DNA of 64,000 nt from Anthonomus grandis grandis. Lineage: Eukaryota; Arthropoda; Insecta; Coleoptera; Curculionidae. The notes under the pieces are model-generated. The model was not told the origin of the DNA and did not search any database. It worked only from the letters and a program-made list of their open reading frames with translations. Each line of letters starts with the position of its first letter. The first letter of the stretch is position 1. Below are positions 46,301 to 58,300 of the stretch, in pieces. Location: the NCBI RefSeq assembly GCF_022605725.1, contig NC_065550.1:558001-622000 (forward strand). Reading direction: 5' to 3'. Made by a program: the position numbers and the translations under genes.

Positions 46301-49300
46301 GCTTACTATGATGTATCACACGATGGGGGTTTCCATTTGACATATTAAAGTGAGATTAGCTGGAGGTGATTGACAGAACTTCAGTAAATGCATAATTAAA
46401 CGTCCCTCTGTATATCTAATTTGACGTTTTTTTTTCTTTTTTTTTTATAAAAGTTATTAAGGGTGGATCGTTTTGAAATGAAAGCACTGTATAAACCGGT
46501 TTTCCTTAATAGCCTTTCTTAAAACATCATTGAGCCACGAAGACAATTTATAGCAAGGTGAATTGACAAAAGAAGCAGCAGGTCTAACTGGGTAATCCTT
46601 CTTGTGTATTTTGGATACAAAAGTGGGGGTCTAGGCCTCGTTGAACAAATTGGTCAAATCCTTTCAACTTTTATTAATTTTTTATTCAAATTCTTTTTAA
46701 CTTAATGTTCAACTTAAAGCTTTAAAAGTTCTTTTACACTTTTTAAAAAATTCTGCATATATTTTTAAAACACAATTTAATTGCTTAAAATTAATTAAGC
46801 TAGTGTCTTTGCTAGCAAAACTAATTTTTTTGAATATTTAAAGCAAAAAAATGTATCAGTGTTAAGGCATTTAAACAAGGTTGATATAATTCTTTGAAAA
46901 ATACTGCATTGGCAATTAATTTATCCTTTGAATTACTTAACAAAGTGTTATATTGATAATTTTTGAAATATGGGCGACGTTCTGTAATAGTGGAATACTT
47001 AGCATACGTTGGCAAAAAAAACCTGACTATAAGGCCTGTGTAAAATTTATACCTGTTTTATTATTTGAGTCTCTGTAATAGAAACTTAAATATAAAAAAA
47101 GTATTAAACGTGATTATCAGATCTATACTTGATTCATATATTGCAGGTTGCAGAGTCAGGAGTACATCGACCTCCAGTTGCGGGAATACATGGAAAAGAA
47201 TCCGACTGTGCTTATAGTGTTGTCCTTTCAGGAGGTACTGTAAATTGAGACTTTTTTAACGAAAAATTAACCTTTTTTTTAATTCTGTTTATTTTATTAT
47301 AGGATATGAAGACGATATTGACTACGGCCATGAATTCTTATATACTGGTGCAGGAGGAAGGGATTTATCGGGTAACAAAAGAACTAGTGTACAGAGCTTT
47401 GACCAAGAGCTTAATAGAACAAATAAGTGAGTAATATTTTATTAGAAGTAATTTTATGTACCGGATGACCCAATAAGACTGTTCCTCGGCCATATTCTGG
47501 GAATAGTTCGACGTATAACTTAGGGGTAAAAAAAATTATCAATAAAAAAAAACTGTTACCATAGGTCGGTCATGGAAAATGGCTGAAAAATATTTTCAAA
47601 TTCGTTAGTGCCTTTGGAGCAACATGAATGTTACGTGAAATGATACGTGAATGATTTATATTTTTTAGACTCACAATTGCCGCTTTAACATCTTATTCAT
47701 TTTGTAGCTAAATTTTTAATAGTAATATGTTTTTGAATAGTCTCATTTTCCCAATATTTGAGGGTAGGAAGGAGATTTTGAAAAGCGGTTTTCACTGGTT
47801 TCTTATTATTTAGCCAGTTTTTTTTATAAAGAAAAAGTCTGTCATTTGATTTTTTTTTCAGGATTTTAGGTCAATGTGTCAAAATTAGCTGAGAAGGTGT
47901 AGCGTTTTATTTTTCTACTCCTATTTTCATTAACGCTCCATTGATATTTCATTAATTTCAATAATTATATTAATAATTTCAGTCAACTTCTTTTATTCAT
48001 ATTTCTTTAAATTCACACTGTCAATGACACATTACTACTGTAACGCATCACTCTCCTGGTTTAATTATTCATGCTTTCTGTTGACGGGGTCCGTCACTAT
48101 TCTGGTTGGTCTCAATTAATATTTTCTCTGATTGGCTGATATTGACAGCTCAGGCGAGAGGTGGGGTCGTTACTTATTTAGTCGGTACTGCATCCATTTT
48201 TCGGGACTTGTTCCCGTGTTGCAGGGAGAAGCGCACGTAAAAGGCCATTTTTTTTATTTCCGAAGTCTGTGAAGCAGGAAGTGGCCAATATGGTTTGTAA
48301 TTTATAGTCCTTTATCTTGTTCCTTTAGGGAACCGTTTATTTCATAATTCTGGTGCAGGATGCCCAAGATTTTAATGGATAGATAATGAAACTTTATTCT
48401 TCTTCAATTTATTGATGGCTGCAGGCTTTTGATTTCCCCGGGAAATTGCTGAAAACGGTGGAGCTGGAGCCAGAGTTAGAGCTAGTATTAGAGATTCCCA
48501 GTCCAGATAGCTAAGCTACAAATGGCATACATTCACAGCCTCGATTTTGAAGGCTAGCTGTTCATTTCTTGGAGGAATATACAGGCCAGTTTATTCCATT
48601 TATTTAAATATTACTAACCATAGATTTGTCACTTATTTAAATTTTTATTAATATACCTTTAATTTCAATTTATTGCTACAACTATTTAATCAATATCATA
48701 ATTTGATACATCAATTTCTTATCTATAATTTTAGTTGTTTTTTGTTCAGTATTTTTCAGTACCTTTTTTGGTAGTTAAGTAGATCTAACTCGGTTAAGTC
48801 TGATATGCCTTAGGTAAAAAGGTTCATGAACTTTCCCCTGCGTACTACAAATATATACAAAACACTTTAATAATTGCAATTTATTTTTCAAGTGCTAAAA
48901 TCTACCTAGTAGTGAAATCATAATTTAAATGTTACTTTTGTCAAACTTATTTTAATCATATCAACATAATTCATATTTTAATTCATTATAAATTATTAAC
49001 ATTTAACAGATCAGAACATGAGGTTTACATATCATTGATGTAAAAATAATTTGGTTGTATTGTTAAGATACTTTTTTTGCCTCTTTAAATCTACTTTATC
49101 CAGGGTCATTTAATTGTTAATTGAAATCTATATACCAAGTCTTTTTCTAAGTTTTCTCTCATTTATAAAAAAAACCTAAGTGGCGTCCTCTTATTTAATA
49201 GCCAGTCCTAAGTGAACCTTCGAACAATCCCAAGTCTCCAATAATTCTGAGCTACCGTCTGCAAACTCTTTGCAAAATAGTAACACTGTAAAGTTAACGC

Positions 49301-52300
49301 CACAAAGGATTCAACTAAATCAACTATATTCTGATTCTTATAGCTCAGGAAATGTTCTTTTCAACAATACCTAATTTGTTAAAATTGGTAAAACCATTAA
49401 GAAGTTAAAGCAGGTTATTGTACAAATAATTGATCGCCCCCCACCGTCTGATATCACTGATTTTTTTTACGAAAATGATAGATAAACTGGTTCTCTTTAA
49501 AAATGTTAAAAAACTTAGTTTATCTTGAAAAATTTAAAGATAATGCAATTTTAAAATTTAAGATGTCAGTTACGCCCTCTGGTGGTAATTTTTACTTGAT
49601 ACGATTACTCTGATGCGATTCTTCATGGCTCATTTATTCATAAAATAATTTTTTTTACCCTAAGTCATCCGACGAACGTTTCCTGAGATATGGTCAAGAA
49701 ATAGTCTTATTGGATCTTGGTCTTCACCCGACTCAGAATATTCCATTTAAGAAAAATAACGGCATGTTTATTGATTACTTTCCGGTATAGTTATGTTAGT
49801 ATAAAAACAGAAACATCAACTATAGAGTCCGGGTCAGTCTGAAATTCTTAGAAAGGGAGTACCTCAGGGATTTGCCCTTTTATTCGCGATCTTAGAACAT
49901 TGGCTAGAAGTACCATACAATGGAACTATGGGCAGTTTGTTTGCTTGCAACATCTCTGATGCAATGATGCCAAATGCTTGTGCATAGATTGCAAAAAAAT
50001 ACTTTATAATGTCATAAAAATTTATCACTTAATTTGACAGACAAAACAATACTAATGTTCCTCCTCTATAAAATATCAAATTTTTTTTTAAATGTGTAAT
50101 AAGATATAAGATATAATGAAGTCGATATTCAACGTTAAATGAATGTAAATAACCAGTGACGTCGTCAAAGAATATTTACATGATAAATATTTATTAATAA
50201 TAGAGTATGCTTTATACTAGGGCTTGGAATTTTGGAAAATTATGTATTCGAATACTCACTTCGTTTTTTTTTTTGAATATTTGAATTATTCATTATTCGA
50301 ATAATCATACAAATATTCGAATATATTTGAATATTCAAATATTTGATTACTTGAGTAATTCATAGATATATTTAAATAAAGGAAACCTCTCATACAAAAT
50401 ATCTTGGGATATACCTTGACGAAATTTTAATTCGCATATACATACTTAATGTCTATTTTATGAATTTTAGATAAAAATGATCATATATTAACTCAGTCAA
50501 TTCAAAGATACAGAATTTTAGTATGGGGAGAATTATACAGGGTGTCCGGAAGCTAGATGCAATCCTTTAAGGGGGTGATAGCTGACTTAATTTCAAACAT
50601 TTTAAGCTAAATATGTCTAGGTCGAAATTTGTTTATAAATTTTTTATGGGAATTTTTGCATTTTTCTCAAGAAATACCAAAATTTCACACTTAAACGGTA
50701 ATAGAGCACAAGTTACAATTAGTATCGGAGTTTCAAAGTTTATTTTGTTTTGTCTAATATGTATTAATAAAAATACGATCAATTCCAAGCTTCTGTATAA
50801 ACTTATAGAAAAAATAGAGACATTGAAACTTTTTAGTGCGGTGCGAATCGATTTTTTCCAGTCGCCTTCCGTCCAGCTTTTTTAATATACTAATTACTAA
50901 TACATTTTAGTGGTCAAACCACTCAAATCGAGCAAGAGATACTTACACAATGATTTGTAAATGATGCTTATTTCTTAAGTGATTCCATAAATTGCTTGTT
51001 CCTGTCTTGTTCTTGACATTATACAAACAAAATTTGCATTCAACGCGATCATCCGTTCTATTAAAATATTGCCAAATTTTGCTTTTCGAACTCATATTGA
51101 CTTACTACTAGACTTACTGTTAATTAAGTCAATTAATTTAAAATTAACCCTTATACCGTACTTAATCGTTCGCTTTTATACACAACCAGAGTCAAATACA
51201 ACTAGTACAACTACGCCGTGCCGTGCCACGTGGAAATCTGGAAAGTGGAAATATTAAATGTTCCCAAGAACGATAACCCCCGTAGCTTGTATGCAAAGAG
51301 AAGAAAAGATCTGGCCCGCAATATTTAAATATTCGAGTATTTAAATACTCAAATATTTGAATACTTGAATATTCAAATTATCGAATATGCGGATATTCGA
51401 GTATTCAAATATTAGAATATTTGTTGAAATTAATAAATTTTTTTGCAAAAACTCGATATTTGAATATTCGAATATTTGAATATTCGAATGCAATTGATGC
51501 AATGCAATTGATAAATGAATACTATATTTTAAAACAAAATTGACAGATGAAAATTTCAAGATGGCTGCTGGGTGCCATCTTGGAAAGAATCAAAAAATTA
51601 AATGGAAAGGGTGGTCTTGTGGTACATCATTTTGAAGCCACTGACGAGTACTTTATAACCCTAGAATATAAATTCAATATCTTTACCTACTACAAAATGG
51701 TGGTACGTTTAATAATTACCTGAATACCAAAACACTGACATGCATGTTAGATTACTTCTTCTACAAATTACGTTTTAAAAAACACTTTTTATTACTTTTA
51801 AAATTACAAAAAATACATTAACTTAAAATGATCATAAAATAATGGCAAAATGACTTGATATCTAATTATAATATAATGCTATAATAATTGCCTTAATTAT
51901 GCTGCATGCTTTTGGTTTGTTCTCCTTTTATATTTTCTTGAATATGCCGATTCAATGGGAACAGGCGTCTCAGGGTTTCTGCTGACTGTGAGGTTGCAGT
52001 TCCTTATCGGGTTTAGGATGGCGTAATTTGATCCAATGAAAATCAATGACGGATGACTTTGTTAGAGGTGATCGGTGTTATGGGAATTGAATATAACATA
52101 CATATCTATAAATAATTGTTATTCTCTGCCGTATGCACAGCGAGAGCGATAATTTTGATAAAAGTTTGTTTTGGTTTTTTTTATTGCCAGTGACAAAAAT
52201 ATCAGTACGAAAACAAATATCATTGTGTAGTTAAAATATTCTCATTTAGTTTTAATGGTAGTAGTTTAAAATGGTCAATTCTCGTCCAATGGGTAACTTT

Positions 52301-55300
52301 CACAAAACCGAAAGGATTTTCAACGATCGACGTTTTCCGTTTTCCGAATTGTCTTATTTGTAGAAAATATTTGCGAGAACTTGTATCTAAACTTACAACA
52401 GCTGGTAGTGTAAACAACAAAAAGCTTCCCCGACGTCTGTCCATTTCGGAAGAAGAGCAAGTTCAAATAATTGGTGGGATGATAGTTGTTAATCCCCAAC
52501 AATCAACTTTCTCCGTCGCGAATAAACATGAGGTTTGTCCTTCTATTGTATGGAGACTTTTGAAAAGGAATATGTATCATCCGTGCAAAATCCAAATGGT
52601 ATACCAGTTAATCTTAATACTTCTTTATTTGCTCATATACCTCCAACAGCTTAGCATCGTCAAAAAGTATAGACTGTCAAACGCCAATAATACAGTGCAT
52701 AAAGCGAGACATTAATGTTTTAGAGTTTTACCTACATAACATAGCAAACAAAAAAACTTACATTTTTTTTTTAATTTTATACAGGTGTGAAAGTATAATA
52801 TTCGATAAATTTTGATAGAATAGGTTAAAGACTATTGTAGAATTCGTCCAAGTATGGACAGATCTCCAAAATCAGGTTTTTCGTTACTTGCTTAAATCTA
52901 TTTAAATGTAGTTGTTTTGTGGTTTCGGGTATTGCATTAAAAAGTTTTATGGCATTAGTCATATAGCCCTTATGGGTCAGGCTAAGCCGGTGTTGTGGAA
53001 GTAAAAGATTTCCCTTATGTCTTGGTGTCATATACAGTATCGGACAAAATTAGAGAGACTCGACTACTTACGTCTTTTATGTAAGATAAAAATGATTAAA
53101 TTCCTCTTTTTGTGCTGAAGGATGTTATGTTTTGAAGTAGTTTAGAAAGGCACTAAAATAAATTTAAAAAAAAAAAACATTTCTCAAGATTTATTAGGAA
53201 AAATAAAAAAATGCAAAAAATTCTGTGCGACAAAATTAGAGAGACTTATCCTTAAAGTACATTTGTACCCTATAATAATGAAACTAACCTAATACTTTGT
53301 CCAGTACCCTTTATTCTGGATAACTTTTTCACATCTATTCGGCATCGATCCAATGAGATTCGAAATTACAGCCGGATCCATTGATTTCCAGGCATTCTCG
53401 ATTTCTTCAAATAATTGAGCACGATTCCCGATGTTTTTAGTGCGAATCTTTTTCTCTATAATCTCCCAAAGATTTTTAAATGGGTTCAAGTCCGGCGATT
53501 GCGGTGGCCATTTTAAAACTTGAATTTTGTTAGCCAAAAACCATTCCTTCACAAGTTTGGCCGTATGTTTGGGGTCGTTATCGTGTTGGAACGTGAATCT
53601 TAGCGGCATTTACCATTCGGCGTAAGGCAACATTACATCTTCCAATATAGTCCGATACATAAATCTATCTATAGTGCCCTCAATTTTGTGGATAGGACCC
53701 ATTGCCACCTCCGTGCTTCACAGTACCAGAAACATATTTTGGATCAAGCCTTTTGTTTGCTGGGCGATGTACGAACTGCGCTCCATCACTTCCAAAAATA
53801 TTATATTTAGACTCGTCACTAAACAAAACCTTATTCCAGTCCTTAGCTGTCCAGTAACGGTGACGTGTTGCAAATAACATTTTAGCGGCTACATTTTTTT
53901 TTGATAGATGGGGTTTTTTTGCTGGTCTCCTTCCAGGAAGCCCCGCCTCCACTAATCGCCGCTGCACAGTCCTGGATGAAACCCCAGGCGCCTCCAATTC
54001 AGCCAAAATCTGTGTTGAAGATAGACGCGGATTATTCTGACTTAGTCGTTTAATTTTCCTGTCCAGCAGTACTGAGGTTTTTCTCTTGCGGCCACCTCTT
54101 TTAAGGTTTGTCACTCTTCCACGGAGCTGATAATTTTTTATTGTTCTGGAAACCATTTGTTTACTGACGTTGAATTGCTCTTTTATTAATTTTTGTGAGC
54201 GACCTGAGTTATAGGCTTCTATAATTTTTTCTTTTAGGTTTTATCGCGACTTCAGCGAAACTAAATACAAAATGAGTCTCTTTAATTCTGTCGCAGTAAT
54301 TTTTTATCAATGTTAAAAACATTCTTTAAATAAATGTAAACATGAGCTACAAAAATGAATTGTTGATAATAGAATTCTTGTCAACTCCGGTATACACTGC
54401 TTAACAAATATTAATATTATTTCAAGTACAAAAAATTGGAGTTGGCAAATAGAGAAGTCTCTCTAATTTTGTCCGATACTGTAGGTGCCTACTATTTACT
54501 GTGCTAAATCTAAAAGAGTGTGTTCTAGCAAACATCAGACATTGGTGGATGTATAGGCCAGGCATTGTCATGATTTTTAAATTTTTGAATAGAGGTCTAT
54601 AATTATCTTGGTTTTTTGTTTTCTTCTGAGTATTTCTTTTGTTTTAGTGATGAATATACATTTTTTCTCAACGGTAATGTTTATAGACAAAATTGTCGTT
54701 ATTGGAGTGACACTTATCCTCACGTCCTTCGGGAAACTCATACTTAATATCCAGAAAAAATAAACGTTTGGGCAGGGATATTAGAAAACAATTTTGTGGA
54801 GCCTCTATTCATCGAACAAAATTTAATAGGGGAACTCTATTTGGATATGCTGGAAAATACTATTGACCCTCTAATCACCGAAATTGTCAAAACGAATCCT
54901 AATGAATTCAATATGGATATTGTATTCCAGCAAGATGGAGCTCCACCACACTACTCCAGACAAGTTCGGAACTATTTAGATAACAATATCCGCGGTCGTT
55001 GGATTGGCCGTCGAATGGCCTTTTTTTATGGGGCTATTTAAAGCAAAAGGTGTACGAAACTGAATCTGCTTCAGTATTGGATTTACGACAGACAATAACG
55101 AATATTTGTAGCAATATCGATGTTAGTGTATTTGAAAATGTTCGGTGTGAAATTTCGGACCGACTGTTCTTGAGTCAAGAAGTTCAAGGCAACCATTTCC
55201 AGCATCTTCTCAATGAACTTAATGTATTTATTCGATATATCAAGTTAAATGTTAATATATTCAGATAATTATTAAATGTACCTACCATCATTTTGTAGTA

Positions 55301-58300
55301 TATAAAAATATTGAATATTTATTCTAGAGTTATAAAGTACTCGTCAGGAGCTTCAAAATGATGTGCTACAAGACCACCCTTTCCATTTAATTTTTTTTAC
55401 AAGATGGCGTCCAGCAGCCATCTTGAAATTTTCATCTATCTATTTGGTTTAAAACGTAGTACTCATTCATCAGTTGCATTACCTCAAGTTTCAATATTTT
55501 GAATTGTTGAAAAAATAAAGAGGAGGGAGGGACATTAAAGAAAAGCACTGTATATAAGTAATATTACCATTTATGAATTATTTATGTATTTTTTACGTAC
55601 TTCATTAGAATAGAATTAGATTCATGCATATTCTGTAAACTGCCTCTAATGGATAGTACTCTTAGTTCTATGCTTCTTAAATATATGTTTTTTAAAGTGT
55701 TTGCTCTGCAATTATGTTTTTAGTATAACCAGCCACAAAATTTCGAGTCTCTTTTCACATGGGTCTAGCGTCCTACAATCTATTTTGATAATGGTAAATG
55801 AATGAATAAGTAAATGTATAATATAATATCTCATAAAAGTGTTTACGCAATATATTCACATTCGAGAATGCATTTAATTGGTGCCAGTCACTGTTTAAAA
55901 CTAACCTGCAAAAAAATAGTTAGTAATATTCATAAATTGTAAGACACTTGATGGAGTGAAAAATCCCATTTTTGCTTTAAAAATAGACTATTTTATTATT
56001 GTAAACATAAAAATGGATTAAGTTTTTGAAATTGAAGCCAAAATTAATCTTGTAAAGTCACCTCATTTATGACAACCTTGACAAAGTTAATAATTTAAAA
56101 ATATCACTTCGGACGTAAGATTTCTCGCTCATTTCGATGTCAATATAAAAACGATTTCTTATTAAAAAATTATCGACCTTAAAGGTTGATATATAGTAAG
56201 ATTTCAGTCACTTTTGCGATTGGTTGAATTAATCAAGACACCTGCAGCCTTGTTCACTTTAAAATATCTACAAAATTTGAAATAGCTGACACTTCAGAAA
56301 TTGACCTTGAATTGACTTTGTTAATGTCGTCACAAAAATTTAAAAACTTAATAATAAATTTTTGTGACTTACGAATCCAGTGTTAAACAGGGATCCCCGT
56401 TTAAAAAAAATATACTTCACTTTTAAACTTGACCGAAAGGTGATCGATCATAATTAACTTGTGTTTTAATTATTTTTTTGCACGTTAAGTATTTTGAGAG
56501 AAATCGGGGTTCATAAATTAAAATGATCGCCCTGTACAATAATTGAAATTAGGGTTTCTACATTTTTTTCATTTTGATAATTACTGTAAAAGTCTTAAAT
56601 CTTAAGGCTTGGACATTATATAGGGTGTTGCATTAAATCAAAAATCAAAATCAAAACTTTTATTATCAAAAAAAATAGACATTAAATGTATGGATTTCGT
56701 CATAGTTTTACATGTTATAATCTTGGCCAAAAACAAATATAACTAAAATTTAAAAATATCCACCTATACTATATTACTAAAATAGTCAAAAGTAAAGTGA
56801 CATTACATCGTTAAAAAAGTTATAATACTTAACTGCCTAATCGGCTAGATAGCTATCAACATCATAAAAACATTTATTGGTTACTCTTAATACACATTTT
56901 TTAGTAATAAGTAGCTTGCTATGAGGCATGGACAAGTCATTTCCAGAACGAGTTAGGTGGTAATTATGAAAACTACCAGTAAAAGAATTAAAATTTTTAA
57001 AAACATATAAGCAAACGTCAAAATTCTACAGGGTCCTGCAACAGTGCGTCGGTCTTCCATAAAGCCTAAAAAAATTAAGTTAAAAATTTCTAACCTCTTA
57101 AAAAAATGTTGGGTCCTGATTATAGCGCATATCTGGAAAATATTTTGAAGTATATTGGGTGCTTCAAAAAAGTAGGGCGATATAAGCAGCATTTTTTTTA
57201 ATGGAATGCCATTCTTTTTATTTTATTTTTAAGGCCGACTTAGGATACCTAGTATACGCGCTAAATATGGCTGCTTTGTCATGCGCAGTTTGACTGCAAT
57301 AATTTTTTTTATAAAAAAAATCTATAAATCATTACATCATTTAATTGCATCTTGATACTAGAAATGTTAATTCAATGTCAATATTGGATTTAATTGGGAT
57401 TCTAGAAGAACGGAGAATTACTTTGACTTAAATTGTTTCCTTCTGTCAAATACAGGGTGTTCGTAGTTAGCAATCATATTTTACGAATTTCAAAGCTCTA
57501 TTTCTCGCCTTTTTTAAATGGAACACCCTATATATTTTTTATCCATTTAATGAAGATTTAATACATGACCATTTTTTATTATGTAAACATATTAGCTATC
57601 TTTAGTCCTTTTTAAAATATTCACGATAATTATCCGTAGATAATAAAATGTTTAAATAAGAACCAGGAAATCTGCATTCTTAACAAAATAGGTATTTTAA
57701 TACCTTTTTTGTTGCCAAGCAAAATATTTCACCTGTTTCTCTAAATAATTTTTTCACATTTTGGTGAGAATATCATTTTTGTATGTGTATTATCAGCTTA
57801 AATATTCAGTTATTGGAATTATCGTAACTTTGTTTGTAAAAGAAATTTGGAGTTTTCTTTCCGAAATCTAATCTGAACGAAAATTGCATACTTATAAAAT
57901 GCATTTTAGCAAAGACGAACCTGTTGACATGATATTTGTGTTGGGGGAATCTGAAAAGAATTGCCTCTTAGCCTCTCGAATGTATGGGGTGCGCTATCCT
58001 GATAGAAGATGTCCAGAAGAAAAATCTTTTAGAAGGTTACTAGCAAGATTTGTGGAGACAAGGAGTGTTTGTTACCCCAAGTAAGATAGAATGGGGCCTG
58101 TTACTAATCAGGAGCAAGAGTTAGATGTGTTATTAACGGTAACCGAAGATCGTCACCTAAGTCAGTCAAATATCGGAGCAGCAGTTGGAATAAGTGAAAG
58201 ATCAGTGCAACAAATTTTAAAAAGAAATCATTTTCATCCATACTACATCCATGAAAATCAAGCACTTTTTGATAGGGATATACAAAACCGAGTTGAATTT

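Larger units (their letters stand above)
51501..55480 (+). mobile_element. DD41D mariner-like element with long (200-bp) TIRs and nested insertions
   Basis: 51501-51706 and 55284-55480 are inverted copies (gatgaaaatttcaagatggc, aaatggaaagggtggtcttg, gacgagtactttataac). Transposase, plus strand: N-terminal HTH at 52371-52610 (LPRRLSISEEEQVQIIGGMI, VCPSIVWRLLKRNMYHPCKI); then an insertion of a LINE fragment; then from about 54640 NGNVYRQNCRYWSDTYPHVL, PEKINVWAGILENNFVEPLF, IVFQQDGAPPHYSRQVRNYL (second Asp), RWIGRR and a deletion removing the PLD motif, then FLWGYLKQKVY to 55266. Dead copy. Confidence 0.85.

Noticed and set aside
50250..51490. Satellite or telomere-like array of gaatattcgaat
   Set aside because: Units are irregular, restricted to two ends of a hAT-like remnant with a BED exon between; better explained as subterminal repeats.
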